A stretch of 46,107 nt of DNA from Bacillota bacterium (lineage in GTDB: Bacteria > Bacillota > Clostridia > Tissierellales > Peptoniphilaceae), in the NCBI GenBank assembly GCA_023394045.1, contig JAEXBN010000017.1, positions 1-46,107 of the forward strand. Direction: 5' to 3'. A program made the position numbers and the translations under genes. The notes under the pieces are model-generated. The model was not told where the DNA came from, ran no database searches, and saw only the letters and a list, made by a program, of their open reading frames with translations. Shown here in pieces: positions 8,614 to 17,780 of the stretch; positions within the stretch are counted from its first letter, which is position 1, and every line of letters begins with the position of its first letter.

Positions 8614-10160
8614 AGAACCGCGTCAATCGTGAGATACCGGATCAACTTCTGATCCATGGGCTGGAGGTTTACCAAGGTCCCTTCTATCGCGAAGGGTTTC
8701 AATACAAGAAAGCAGCGCCCACGATTCGCGGAGCGGTGTTGCCCAAAGAGAGCAAGGTGCTGGAATCGCTGGAGGAAGCGATTCGAAAAACCGGACTTTC
8801 CGATGGGATGACGGTTTCGTTTCATCATCATTTTCGCAACGGAGATTATGTCATCGCCATGGTCTTTGAGGCCATTCATCGGATGGGCATCAAAGATCTG
8901 TTTCTTTGCGCCTCTTCACTGGGCAAAGCGCAGGCTTCGCTGGTGCCCATGATCGAAGACGGAACCATTACCGGAATTTCTTCTTCTGGTGTCCGTGATG
9001 AGATCGGAGAGGCGCTGTCTGCGGGAAAATTAAAACATCCTGCTTGGATTCGTTCGCACGGCGGTCGTGTGCGTGCGATTGAGACAGGAGAGATTCATAT
9101 CGATGTCGCCTTCATCGGCGCGCCCGCCGCAGATGAGTATGGAAATGCCAGCGGTCAGGGCGGAAAGAGCGACTGCGGTGTTTTGAGTTATGCAGATGTG
9201 GATGCGCGCTACGCGGATCATGTTGTTGTTGTCACGGATACCTTAGTGGACTTTCCGAACGAGCCGGCTTCCATTCATGGCATCGATGTGGATTATGTGG
9301 TGGTCGTGGATCAGGTTGGAGATGAGAAAAAAATCGCGGGCAATGCCGTGCGCCAGACGACGGATCCTCGTGAGCTGATGATTGCGGAATATGCAGCAGA
9401 GTGCGTGATGCATACGCCTTGGTTCCAAGATGGCTTCTCCTTCCAAACTGGAGCCGGCGGATCTTCGTTGGCGGTGACTCAATTTCTTGAGGAATCGATG
9501 CGTGAACGGAACATTCATATGAGCTTTGCGTTAGGCGGAATCACGCAGCCCATGGTGAAGATGCTGAAGGAAGGCTTAATTCGCAAGATTGCGGATACGC
9601 AGGATTTTGATCTTCCTTCCGTGCAGTCCGTCCATGTCACTCCGGGGCATTATGAGATTTCCACGTCGGAATATGCCAATCCGCTAAACAAGGGTGCTTA
9701 TGTTAATCAACTGGATTATGTGATTCTAGGAGCATTGGAAATCGATACGGATTATAACGTCAATGTTGTGGTGGGATCCGATGGAACCATTCAAGGCGCC
9801 CCGGGCGGTCACGTTGATGCCGCAGCAGGAGCGAAATGCACAATTATCGTTGCCCCATTGATTCGGGGACGTCTGGCCAGTGTTCGAGATCGCGTGACGT
9901 CTGTGACGACGCCGGGGGAAACGGTGGACATTCTTGTGACCGATTATGGCGTGGCGATCAATCCGCTTCGGCAGGACCTCTTGGATGCTTTATCGCAGAC
10001 GAACCTTCCGCTGAAGACGATTGAAGAGCTTCGCGATATCGCCTGCCGGATCGTTGGAAAGCCCAAAGAGATCGAATTTGAAGATCAGGTCGTGGCGCTC
10101 GTGGAGTATCGCGATGGAACGATTATTGACGTGATCCGAAAGCCTAAACCGGTGCGATAG
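8610..10160 (+). CDS. citF: Citrate lyase alpha subunit (citrate CoA-transferase) CitF
   Basis: The alpha subunit transfers the ACP arm between acetyl and citryl groups. The 516-residue length is typical. Landmarks are the N-terminal VSFHHHFRNGDYV, the GxPAADxYGN segment (GAPAADEYGNASG), FSFQTGAGGSSLAVTQF at about residues 276-292, and the late GAPGGHVDAAAGA motif. The start overlaps the citE stop as ATGA. It ends the citDEF group; the next gene faces the opposite way and starts 63 bases on, and I see no strong terminator in between. citC, citX, citG, a citrate carrier and oxaloacetate decarboxylase are absent nearby. Confidence 0.95.
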   Translation: MKNRVNREIPDQLLIHGLEVYQGPFYREGFQYKKAAPTIRGAVLPKESKVLESLEEAIRKTGLSDGMTVSFHHHFRNGDYVIAMVFEAIHRMGIKDLFLCASSLGKAQASLVPMIEDGTITGISSSGVRDEIGEALSAGKLKHPAWIRSHGGRVRAIETGEIHIDVAFIGAPAADEYGNASGQGGKSDCGVLSYADVDARYADHVVVVTDTLVDFPNEPASIHGIDVDYVVVVDQVGDEKKIAGNAVRQTTDPRELMIAEYAAECVMHTPWFQDGFSFQTGAGGSSLAVTQFLEESMRERNIHMSFALGGITQPMVKMLKEGLIRKIADTQDFDLPSVQSVHVTPGHYEISTSEYANPLNKGAYVNQLDYVILGALEIDTDYNVNVVVGSDGTIQGAPGGHVDAAAGAKCTIIVAPLIRGRLASVRDRVTSVTTPGETVDILVTDYGVAINPLRQDLLDALSQTNLPLKTIEELRDIACRIVGKPKEIEFEDQVVALVEYRDGTIIDVIRKPKPVR

Positions 10161-10223
10161 ACGAAATATGCCGACGGGTGCGATGAACAAAGAAAAAGGC
10201 GGCACGTCAGGATAGAGCCCCGC

Positions 10224-11918
10224 TCATTTGAGATTCGCGTAATTTTGGATGCTTTTTGCAATATTATAAAAATGATCTCCGACGCGCTCTGCATTCGTGG
10301 CGAGGGAAAGATACTGTGTTCCGACGCTGGGGGTGCAGAGCCCCTGATCCAGGCGAACGACGTGGTTGCGCACCATTTCTGTCGTGGCATCATCGATCTG
10401 ATTTTCCATCAGAGTGACATCCTTAAGGGTATCAAAATCCTCATTTTCATAGGCGCGCATGACCAGCTGAAATTGTTCGCGGAACAACCGCTGAAGGGTT
10501 TGAATTTCGCTAATGGCCTGCGGGGAAAAGCGCTCATTTTTCCGTTTCATGGACGCTTCATATTCAATAATGTTTTCGGCATAATCGCCAACACGTTCCA
10601 TATCGATGACGGAGTGAAAAGAAGTGCCGACGAAGGCGCGGTCTTTTTCACTCAATTTTAAGTTCGAAAGTTTAATGAGAAATTTCACGATTTCATTTTG
10701 AAGATAATTCAGTTCGTGTTCGTTAGCGCGGAAAGGCTCAAGATCCGCATCATTCATTGTCATAATCGTATCCAGCGCGTGATCAAAATTATCCATGGCG
10801 ATTTCCGCCATATGGATGATTTCTTTTTTTACCTGCGTCACGGCGATGGAAGGCGTTTTTAAAATATGGTCATCAATAAAGTACAACCGTCCGGAAGGAA
10901 TGGCGACCTTTTTTTCTTCTTCCGGGTCGGGAATGATCCGCGTGACGAGACGGACAAGATAATCCGTCAGCGGCAAGATTAAAATGACCGTGACAACATT
11001 AAAGAAGGTATGGAACATGGCAAGCTGCGTCTGGGGAGCCTGCGGAAAGATGGCTTCAAAGATGGTGCCATAAGTGATTCCGCCGGTCACCGTTTGGAGA
11101 ATGGCACCGGCGATCATGAAGAGGATGACCCCGCTAATATTGAACAGGAGATGGATCAGCGCGGTGCGCTTGGCGTTTTTTCCGCTGGTGATTCCGGCGA
11201 TGATGGCGACGACACAGGAGCCGATATTGGATCCCATGGTCAGGTAGATGCCCTGGTTGAGCTGGATCAGACCGGTCACCGCCATCGCAATGGTCACGGA
11301 CGTCATGACGGAAGAGCTTTGAATGATCGCGGTCAGTATTGCCCCAATGAGGACGAGAAGAAAGGGACTTTTAATGCTCGCCAGGAAGAATTTGATTGCG
11401 TCCATTTCCGCGAAACTTTCCATGGCTCCGCTCATCATGGACAGACCGACAAAGAGCATCCCGAAGCCCGCGAGGATGCCACCGATGGTTTTCCAGCGAT
11501 CCTCTGTGCTCAGCGCCATCATAAAAGCGCCGACGCCGGACAAGGCGGAGAAGATCACGGTCGTCGAAATCGCGTTGCTGCCAAACATTCCCAGCGCGAC
11601 AATCTGTCCGGTGATCGTGGTTCCGATATTGGCGCCATAGATGACCGTGGCTGCTTGCGTCAGGGTCATGATCCCCGCGTTGACAAAGCCGATGACCATG
11701 ACGCTGGTGGCGCCCGAACTTTGAATGACCGCCGTGCCGGCGGCTCCGATCCCAACGCCGAGAAGGCGACGATTGGACATGCGGGCGAATAGATTTTTCA
11801 GGGTGGTGCTGCTCATGGATTCCAAGTTGCTGCTCATCATGGTACAAGCGACAAGGAAGACACCGATACCGGCGAAAAGATTGAGAAACGCGGAAATCAT
11901 CGCGATTTGGTCGAACAT
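10224..11918 (-). CDS. Na+/phosphate symporter family protein with C-terminal PhoU-like domain
   Basis: This is a membrane transporter probably importing phosphate with sodium. The 564-residue protein has two repeated Na/Pi-cotransport domains, each marked by a QSS motif (VIQSSGATS, 66-68; IIQSSSVMTS, 200-203), within about 300 hydrophobic residues. A cytoplasmic PhoU-like helical domain follows (about 350-560; FHSVIDMERVGDYAENI and LATNAERVGDHFYNIA are its paired metal-binding-type motifs). The start has AAGGGAAG just upstream. It stands alone on the reverse strand, convergent with citF and divergent from the UPF0145 gene. It belongs to the NptA/YjbB group; the transported ion is inferred from family. 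Confidence 0.92.
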   Translation of the reverse strand: MFDQIAMISAFLNLFAGIGVFLVACTMMSSNLESMSSTTLKNLFARMSNRRLLGVGIGAAGTAVIQSSGATSVMVIGFVNAGIMTLTQAATVIYGANIGTTITGQIVALGMFGSNAISTTVIFSALSGVGAFMMALSTEDRWKTIGGILAGFGMLFVGLSMMSGAMESFAEMDAIKFFLASIKSPFLLVLIGAILTAIIQSSSVMTSVTIAMAVTGLIQLNQGIYLTMGSNIGSCVVAIIAGITSGKNAKRTALIHLLFNISGVILFMIAGAILQTVTGGITYGTIFEAIFPQAPQTQLAMFHTFFNVVTVILILPLTDYLVRLVTRIIPDPEEEKKVAIPSGRLYFIDDHILKTPSIAVTQVKKEIIHMAEIAMDNFDHALDTIMTMNDADLEPFRANEHELNYLQNEIVKFLIKLSNLKLSEKDRAFVGTSFHSVIDMERVGDYAENIIEYEASMKRKNERFSPQAISEIQTLQRLFREQFQLVMRAYENEDFDTLKDVTLMENQIDDATTEMVRNHVVRLDQGLCTPSVGTQYLSLATNAERVGDHFYNIAKSIQNYANLK

Positions 11919-12215
11919 AAACTTCCCTTCGTTAATTGTTGAAAGATCATCAGGACGGCCATGAAACCACCAATCGGAGTTGATGGATGCCGGGTGCTAT
12001 TTTCACAGAACGAACGTGTTAATTATATATGAAACGGGTGTAAAAAGGAATGAAAGTCAGGTCGGTTCATATGGTTTTCTCTCAGATCATGGTATGATAC
12101 AAGAGTAAAGATCGTGCAGTTCAGCGGCAGGCATGCGTTTGAAGTGAGTGCGGGTTTCGTCTGCATTCCTTCTGGCTGCCGTTTAGAAGAATAGGGAGTA
12201 AGAAAGGACGAAAGA
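11919..12215. promoter_or_regulatory. Divergent intergenic region with candidate promoters
   Basis: This 297-base gap holds no convincing gene. On the reverse strand a TATAAT lies at 12027-12022 for the phosphate symporter, with a poor -35. On the forward strand an extended -10 (TGG then TATGAT, 12090-12098) could drive the UPF0145 gene, again with only a weak -35. AGTAAGAAAGGA just before 12216 is the ribosome-binding region. Confidence 0.4.
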
Positions 12216-12542
12216 ATGAATGCAATTATCACGACGACGCCTCAGGTGGATGGTCACCATATCACGGCTTACCACGGCATCGTTTTTGGGGAAGTGATCA
12301 GCGGCGTGAATGCGATCAAAGATTTTTCTGCCAGTCTCACCAACTTCTTTGGCGGCCGCAGCGGTTCATATGAGGAAGAACTACTCGCTGCGCGAACCGA
12401 AGCGATTCAGGAGATGGAACAGCGCGCTCAAGCCTTGGGAGCGAACGCGATTGTCGGCGTGGATATTGATTATGAAGTGCTGGGCGCAGGGGGGAGTATG
12501 CTGATGGTGACGGCATGTGGAACGGCTGTGACGATTGATTGA
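12216..12542 (+). CDS. UPF0145/YbjQ-family protein
   Basis: This is a small cytoplasmic protein of 108 residues in the YbjQ family. Family marks are the TTTPQVDGHHITAYHGIVFGE start, the middle helix ARTEAIQEMEQRAQALGANAIVGVDIDYE, and the C-terminal MLMVTACGTAV. Members form pentamers of unknown function and have been called heavy-metal-binding-like, without firm biochemical proof. The stop is 8 bases before the preferred start of the next gene, so the two are probably co-transcribed. Confidence 0.9.
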   Translation: MNAIITTTPQVDGHHITAYHGIVFGEVISGVNAIKDFSASLTNFFGGRSGSYEEELLAARTEAIQEMEQRAQALGANAIVGVDIDYEVLGAGGSMLMVTACGTAVTID

Positions 12543-12550
12543 GGATCGCG

Positions 12551-13378
12551 ATGCCGACCACCTATTCTCATTATCGTTTCGGCTCGGAGTGTTTGCGCTC
12601 TCTTCCTGTAGCCGTGCGAGAAACGCTTCAACCTCACCGGATGCTTTTTGACCTCGGGGTTCAGGGACCGGATATTTTTTTCTATTACCATCCGCTCAAA
12701 TCCAATCCTGTCCGGGACTATGGCTATGCGATGCACACCCATTCGGCGGAGCGCTTTTTTCAGAATGCGCTTTGCCATATCCAATCGCTTCGTGAGGAGG
12801 AAAGAGCGCAGGCGTGGGCGTATCTTCTTGGATTTCTGTCTCATTTTGTGCTGGATGCCAGCTGCCATGGGTTTATTGGCCGTTTTGAGGCTCGCTCCGG
12901 GGTATCGCATAACCGCATTGAAGCGGATTATGACCGCTTGCTGATGGCGCGGGATGGGATGGAGCATCCTTCCTCGTTTCAAAGGTCGACGCTGGTGCCT
13001 CTGGACGCAGCATCTTTTGAGGTGATCTCCGGTTTCTTTCCCTTTACGGCAGAAGAGATCGCAGGGGCCATCCGAAGCCAGCGCCGGATTTTGAACCTTT
13101 TCACCTCTTCCGGGACGCTCAAAAAGAAGGCGGTGACCGCCATCATCCGAGGCTTGAAGCTTTCAGGACATCTGGACGATTTATTTGTCGACAAGGAACC
13201 GGATCCGCAGTGCCGTGAGTCACGAGAACATCTGGATCAGTGTTTTGCCGAGGCGCGTCTTCGCTACCCGCAGTTAGCACGTAGTTTGAATGAGCGGATG
13301 GAGCATCATACCCCGCTTGATCCGCTGTTTCGTTCGAATTTTGAAGAGGGTTTTGAAACGATCGCGATGAACGAATGA
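12551..13378 (+). CDS. Zinc-dependent phospholipase C-like protein
   Basis: The 275-residue product matches the zinc-dependent PLC (alpha-toxin N-terminal-like) family often annotated in Firmicutes. It starts MPTTYSHYRFG and carries possible metal ligands in DLGVQGPDIFFY (about 36-47), MHTHSAERFF, and FLSHFVLDASCHGF (about 94-107), followed by HNRIEADYD. I see no signal peptide, so the protein may act in the cytoplasm, unlike secreted clostridial toxins. I chose the ATG at 12551 because GAGGA lies 5 bases upstream; an in-frame TTG at 12539 overlaps the previous stop. Substrate is unknown. Confidence 0.85.
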   Translation: MPTTYSHYRFGSECLRSLPVAVRETLQPHRMLFDLGVQGPDIFFYYHPLKSNPVRDYGYAMHTHSAERFFQNALCHIQSLREEERAQAWAYLLGFLSHFVLDASCHGFIGRFEARSGVSHNRIEADYDRLLMARDGMEHPSSFQRSTLVPLDAASFEVISGFFPFTAEEIAGAIRSQRRILNLFTSSGTLKKKAVTAIIRGLKLSGHLDDLFVDKEPDPQCRESREHLDQCFAEARLRYPQLARSLNERMEHHTPLDPLFRSNFEEGFETIAMNE

Positions 13379-13415
13379 GTCAGAGCTTCGTCGAGGAAGA
13401 GAGGGAGGCCATTTG

Positions 13416-14690
13416 ATGAAACAACCGATGAAACTGACATCGCTTGAGCGCTATTGGATTTTCTATGATGTGGCAAATTCTGCCTTTACGATGATTGCCG
13501 CATCCCTATTGCCGATCTGGTTTAAAGATATTGCCATCACAGGGAAGGCAGGCGGGCTGACCTCGGATCAGGCAACAGCGACCTGGGCGCTGTTCGTCTC
13601 GCTGGTGACCATCGTCGCGGCATTGCTTGGACCGGTCCTCGGAGCCATTGCTGACCAGCGCGGACGTAAAAAAATACTTTTTTCCACGATGCTGGCCTTT
13701 GGTGTGTTGGGGTGCTTCTTTTCCGGCTTCACTTCGGAATGGATGCTCTTCCTCACGCTGTTTACGATTGCGAAAATTGCCTATTCCGGTTCTTTGATGC
13801 TCTATGATTCCATGTTGGTGGATGTCACCACGCCGGAACGCATGGATGTGGTTTCTTCGTTTGGATATGCCTGGGGGTACATTGGATCCTGCATTCCTTT
13901 TTTAGTCGCCTTGGCGGCCTATGTGATGGACATGATGCTTCATTGGATTTCGCCGGAGGCAGCCCGGATGATCGGCTGTGCGGCGACCGCCCTCTGGTGG
14001 TTCGGTGTGACGATTCCGCTGCTTCGTGATTATCGGCAAACCCACGGGGTAGAGCATCGCACTCATGCGATACGGGATAGCTTCGTTCAAGTGGTTCGAA
14101 CGGTTCAGAGGATTGTTCGCAGCGACAAGAAAGTTTTGTTTTTTCTTTTGGCGTTCTTCATGTATATCGATGGCGTAGGGACGATTATTGATAATGCGAT
14201 CAATGTGGGAACGGATCTGGGGCTGGATCCCATTGGTCAGGTGATCGTGCTTTTGGCTACTCAGGTGGTTGCTTTTGCCTTTTCCCTCTGGTTTGCTCGG
14301 CTTTCACGCAAATACAGCACCTACCATCTTCTTGTGGTCTGTATTGTTGGGTATTTCGCCGTTTGCCTTTACGCGATGACCTTGCAGACGCTGTGGCAGT
14401 TTGGAATTATGGCGTTTGGTGTGGGAATGTTTCAAGGCTCCATTCAGGCGTTTTCACGCTCTTATTTTGGGAGAATCATTCCCCCGGAACATGCGGGAGA
14501 GTACTTTGGGATTTATGATATCTTTTCGAAAGGCGCTTCTTTTCTCGGATCTTTCGTCATTGCTTTGGTGAAGTATCAGGGGGGAAGCATCAACGTCGCT
14601 TTGGGTTCACTGGCCATTTTCTTCTTGCTCGGGCTGCTATTGCTCCGAAAAGCGGAACATATTCCTGCGCAACGATCAAATGTGGAATGA
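13416..14690 (+). CDS. MFS transporter, UMF1 (Atg22-like) family
   Basis: This is a 424-residue integral membrane protein with about twelve hydrophobic segments. The N-terminus (ERYWIFYDVANSAFTMI) is the hallmark of UMF1-family MFS permeases, and the loop after helix 2-3 has the MFS-type GAIADQRGRKK. The YFGIYDIFSKGASFLG segment near residue 370 is also typical. The ATG at 13416 is 7 bases after GAGGGAGG; a TTG one codon earlier is less likely. Substrates of bacterial UMF1 proteins are mostly unknown. It lies between the PLC-like gene and the ZIP gene and may be in one transcript with both. Confidence 0.92.
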   Translation: MKQPMKLTSLERYWIFYDVANSAFTMIAASLLPIWFKDIAITGKAGGLTSDQATATWALFVSLVTIVAALLGPVLGAIADQRGRKKILFSTMLAFGVLGCFFSGFTSEWMLFLTLFTIAKIAYSGSLMLYDSMLVDVTTPERMDVVSSFGYAWGYIGSCIPFLVALAAYVMDMMLHWISPEAARMIGCAATALWWFGVTIPLLRDYRQTHGVEHRTHAIRDSFVQVVRTVQRIVRSDKKVLFFLLAFFMYIDGVGTIIDNAINVGTDLGLDPIGQVIVLLATQVVAFAFSLWFARLSRKYSTYHLLVVCIVGYFAVCLYAMTLQTLWQFGIMAFGVGMFQGSIQAFSRSYFGRIIPPEHAGEYFGIYDIFSKGASFLGSFVIALVKYQGGSINVALGSLAIFFLLGLLLLRKAEHIPAQRSNVE

Positions 14691-14705
14691 TGGATGGGAA
14701 GAACA

Positions 14706-15482
14706 ATGAATTTGATTTTGGCTTTAGGCCTTCCCTTTGCGGGAACCGCATTAGGGGCGGCGTGTGTCTATTTTCTAAAAGGGGCGTTGGATCGGCGCGT
14801 GGAGCGTTCTCTTCAGGGGTTTGCCGCGGGCGTGATGACGGCGGCATCCGTTTGGAGTCTGTTGATTCCTGCCATGGATCAGTCCGTTTCGATGGGAAGG
14901 CTGGCGTTTTTTCCTGCGACCTTGGGGCTGCTCATCGGGATGATGTTTTTGCTTTTTCTGGATCATGCGATTCCGCATCAACATTTGCATCACGAGGAAT
15001 CCGAAGGACCATCCAGCGGCATTTCGCCAGTCAATAAGATGGTGTTGGCGGTCACTCTGCATAATATTCCGGAGGGCATGGCCGTCGGAGTGGTTCTGGC
15101 GGGTTTTCTGAATAGGACACAGGGCATTTCCGCAGCAGCGGTTTTGGCTCTTTCTTTGGGCATTGCGATTCAAAACTTTCCAGAGGGCGCAATTGTTTCA
15201 ATGCCGCTGCATCTGGAAGGCGTTTCTTCTCACCGCTCCTTTCTATATGGCGTGTTGTCCGGCGCCGTGGAACCGTTGGGTGCACTGCTCACGATTCTGG
15301 CTTCCGGCTTGGTGATCCCGCTTTTGCCCTATCTGCTCAGCTTTGCTGCAGGCGCGATGCTCTATGTTGTCGTGGAGGAGCTGGTTCCGGGGATGAGCGA
15401 AGGGGAACATTCGGACATTGGACCGATTGCCTTTGCTGTCGGCTTTGCGGTCATGATGGCGCTTGATGTGGCGCTGGGCTGA
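14706..15482 (+). CDS. ZIP-family metal (zinc-type) transporter
   Basis: This is a 258-residue membrane transporter that probably moves Zn2+ or other divalent metals into the cytoplasm. The two signature helices are present: VTLHNIPEGMAVGV and AIQNFPEGAIVSMPL, whose His, Asn and Glu side chains form the metal site. A His-rich loop (HAIPHQHLHHEE) lies between helices 3 and 4. The start at 14706 gives a hydrophobic N-terminus (MNLILALGLPF) with GGGAAG upstream; an ATG at 14694 would add four residues and cannot be excluded. A strong terminator follows. Confidence 0.92.
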   Translation: MNLILALGLPFAGTALGAACVYFLKGALDRRVERSLQGFAAGVMTAASVWSLLIPAMDQSVSMGRLAFFPATLGLLIGMMFLLFLDHAIPHQHLHHEESEGPSSGISPVNKMVLAVTLHNIPEGMAVGVVLAGFLNRTQGISAAAVLALSLGIAIQNFPEGAIVSMPLHLEGVSSHRSFLYGVLSGAVEPLGALLTILASGLVIPLLPYLLSFAAGAMLYVVVEELVPGMSEGEHSDIGPIAFAVGFAVMMALDVALG

Positions 15483-15497
15483 TTTTCATGTTTTCAC

Positions 15498-15542
15498 ATC
15501 AAAAACCCGCTGACGGAACACCTCCGGCAGCGGGTTTTTGAT
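15498..15542. terminator. Bidirectional intrinsic terminator
   Basis: ATCAAAAACCCGCTG at 15498-15512 pairs with its exact complement ending at 15542, with a further inner stem. The A-run on one side and T-run on the other make it work in both directions, ending both the ZIP gene (+) and fbp (-). Confidence 0.92.
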
Positions 15543-15567
15543 CGGGAATTTTTTTGCCATGCCCTCA

Positions 15568-17526
15568 TCAGTCGATAGGATCGACCAGCGTCTCTTTCAT
15601 TTCGCCGCGCATATAGGCATCGATGAGATCGTGAAGCGACTCGATCAAGGCAGCATACTCGTGTCCTTCGTCGGTGTCGCCGATGAGAACGCGGTGTTCA
15701 TAGCGATCCACCGTTTCAACGTGCGGAGAGTAGGTCTCAAGCTCGTTGGTTAAACCATTAAAATCCTTATGTTCTGCCAAAGCGATATGGTGCGAGTTGA
15801 AGATGAGCGTGTAGCCGGCGATTCCTGTTTTGTCCTGATACGATTTGGCGATACCGCCGTCGATGACGAAGAGGCGCCCCTCTGCGCGTGTGGGCGATTC
15901 CCCCTCCTTGCTTTTGACGGGAACGTGCCCGTTGATGATATGTGCGTGCCGGTCGGTCAAATGAAAGGCGTTCAGAATCTTTTCCACTACATCGATGCGG
16001 TCGCAAAGTTTATAGTAGGGATTCATCGCTTCGTAGCTGAGTTTCGGATTGCCGATGAAGTAATTTTCAAAGGTCGCCATTTTGCTTTTTCCGAACATCG
16101 GGCTCTTTGGACCGCACCAGAGATACCAGAAAAAGTCGATCGCTTTCTGCGCCTGCGGATCATGGGGATTCCCGTAATATGCCGTGGTGACCATGTAATC
16201 AATGTAGTCCATCAGCGCTTTTCCGCTCAATTCTTTTCCATCAAAATGCACCGCGTCGAAAGAACCGTCGGATTTCAGCGGGATGCATCCATGATAGAGG
16301 AGATTGCCATTATATCGCAGATAAGAAGAACCCCTGGAAAAGAGAAAACGGATATGGCGCTTGAGCCGTTCGCTGTGACTAAAGGAGGCGCGGAGCTGAA
16401 AGAGCAGGTTTTCTTCTGCAGGAGTCAGCTTTAGCGGATCCTTGGGATCGACGGTTGGGAAATTGGTATCACGTAGCGGGTAGCGCTCTTCGCCCTCCAC
16501 ATACTCCATCGTCTTCCAGTCGATCTTGCGCAGAACGATACGATCTTGCATTTCGTATTCCGGATGCCGTTCCAGAAGCTGTCCTTCCAGCTTGCTTTCC
16601 AAGATGGCGACTGCTTTATGCATCTGCGCCGCACGATCCCTCGACCAGATATTGTAGACGTTTTCGTCATAGACCTTGGGCTGAAAATAGGTGCAGGGAT
16701 CATCTCCGTATACGTCCATCACAAAATCATTCAACGAACGGAGATGAATGCCGTAACCATCTTCCAAGGTATCGAAGGTGTTGTATTTGATGGCGTTGCG
16801 CAGAACCGACATGAGACAGGCATCATTGCCCATCTGCGCGCCCATCCATTCGACATCATGATTGCCCCATTGGATATCCACTTCTTTGAACGCAATGAGC
16901 TCCTCAAGAATTTTATCGGCTCCCGGCCCTCGATCGAACAGATCACCGACGATATGAAGATGATTGACGCAAATGCGTTGAATGGTATGAGAGAGGGCAC
17001 AGATAAAATCTGAGGCATCTTGTTCTTCGATAATGGCATCCACGAGGCTGTAATAGTAGCTGTGGCGGTCGATTTCGCCGTTGTTGGTCGCCAGCAGCTC
17101 CTCGATGGTGGTTCGATAGCGCTCGGGCAATTTGCTGCGGATGAGATCTCTGGGATATTTTGAGGCAATGAAACGCGCCACTTCAATCAGTTCTAAAATG
17201 GATTTTCGGATCCACCGTTCGTCATCCAGCAGGTATTGAAGACGCGCCAATGTGGATTCGGGATAATAAATGAGCGCGGCGATTTCATTCTGATCGGCTT
17301 CGGATAATCGGGAACGATAGACATCTCGGATCTTCCGTCGGATATTTCCGGAGGCAGAACGGAGCAAATGAATGAAGGCTCGGTCTTCGCCATGAATATC
17401 GCTGAAAAAATATTCTGTTCCTTTGGGAAGAAGCATCAGTGTTTTAAGACGAAGAATTTCCCCCATGGCCGCTTTTCGGTTCGGAAATTGCTCGGCGAGC
17501 ATCTTCATCATCATTCTTTGGCTCAC
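15568..17526 (-). CDS. fbp: Fructose-1,6-bisphosphatase, class III
   Basis: This enzyme hydrolyses fructose-1,6-bisphosphate in gluconeogenesis. The 652-residue length fits the class III (Bacillus Fbp) family, a metallophosphatase unrelated to the E. coli enzyme. Metal-site motifs are FSDIHGE (D43, H45), GDLFDRG (194-200) and GNHD (221-224), with later histidines in NGHVPVKSKEGE. The GTG start at 17526 has GGAGAA 5 bases upstream; ATG codons a few residues inside have no better site. It is transcribed alone between a bidirectional terminator and a promoter that faces away from tRNA-Leu. Confidence 0.95.
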   Translation of the reverse strand: MSQRMMMKMLAEQFPNRKAAMGEILRLKTLMLLPKGTEYFFSDIHGEDRAFIHLLRSASGNIRRKIRDVYRSRLSEADQNEIAALIYYPESTLARLQYLLDDERWIRKSILELIEVARFIASKYPRDLIRSKLPERYRTTIEELLATNNGEIDRHSYYYSLVDAIIEEQDASDFICALSHTIQRICVNHLHIVGDLFDRGPGADKILEELIAFKEVDIQWGNHDVEWMGAQMGNDACLMSVLRNAIKYNTFDTLEDGYGIHLRSLNDFVMDVYGDDPCTYFQPKVYDENVYNIWSRDRAAQMHKAVAILESKLEGQLLERHPEYEMQDRIVLRKIDWKTMEYVEGEERYPLRDTNFPTVDPKDPLKLTPAEENLLFQLRASFSHSERLKRHIRFLFSRGSSYLRYNGNLLYHGCIPLKSDGSFDAVHFDGKELSGKALMDYIDYMVTTAYYGNPHDPQAQKAIDFFWYLWCGPKSPMFGKSKMATFENYFIGNPKLSYEAMNPYYKLCDRIDVVEKILNAFHLTDRHAHIINGHVPVKSKEGESPTRAEGRLFVIDGGIAKSYQDKTGIAGYTLIFNSHHIALAEHKDFNGLTNELETYSPHVETVDRYEHRVLIGDTDEGHEYAALIESLHDLIDAYMRGEMKETLVDPID

Positions 17527-17612
17527 AGTTTTCTCCTTTCCAGTCGTCTGGGCAACTTTGATTGCGAGCCTGTCGCAGCAGGGCGCTGCGGTTTCATATA
17601 CTGGTCAGACCA

Positions 17613-17621
17613 ATTATAGCA
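17613..17621 (-). promoter_or_regulatory. Extended -10 promoter for fbp
   Basis: On the reverse strand TGC-TATAAT forms an extended -10 element with a weak -35, giving a leader of about 80 bases before the fbp GTG. The leader can form a short hairpin from CGCAGC and GCTGCG (17574-17590). The element lies only 16 bases from the -35 of the tRNA promoter on the other strand. Confidence 0.6.
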
Positions 17622-17636
17622 AAAGGACGGATCGTC

Positions 17637-17665
17637 TTGACAGGGCAAAAAGGCTTTCGTATAAT
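17637..17665 (+). promoter_or_regulatory. Consensus sigma-A promoter for tRNA-Leu
   Basis: TTGACA (17637-17642) and TATAAT (17660-17665) are separated by 17 bases, a perfect consensus match. The tRNA begins 11 bases after the -10 box, so the 5' trailer is very short. Confidence 0.92.
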
Positions 17666-17676
17666 TATCGGGTCAT

Positions 17677-17760
17677 GCAGAAGTGGTGGAATAGGTAGAC
17701 ACGCCATCTTGAGGGGGTGGTGAGCGATCGCTTGTGTGGGTTCGAATCCCATCTTCTGCA
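17677..17760 (+). tRNA. tRNA-Leu (anticodon GAG)
   Basis: The acceptor arm GCAGAAG (17677-17683) pairs with CTTCTGC (17753-17759) and A17760 is the discriminator base. The anticodon stem CCATC/GGTGG holds a 7-base loop with GAG in the middle, which reads CUC and CUU leucine codons. A long variable arm, as expected for a class II leucine tRNA, and a normal T-arm (GGGTTCGAATCCC) are present. CCA is not encoded and must be added enzymatically. Confidence 0.95.
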
Positions 17761-17780
17761 TTGTGTAAAACGGAAGGATG

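Noticed and set aside
10161..10223. Terminator between citF and the phosphate symporter gene
   Set aside because: Only a weak 5-base-pair stem without a T-tract could be drawn on either strand.
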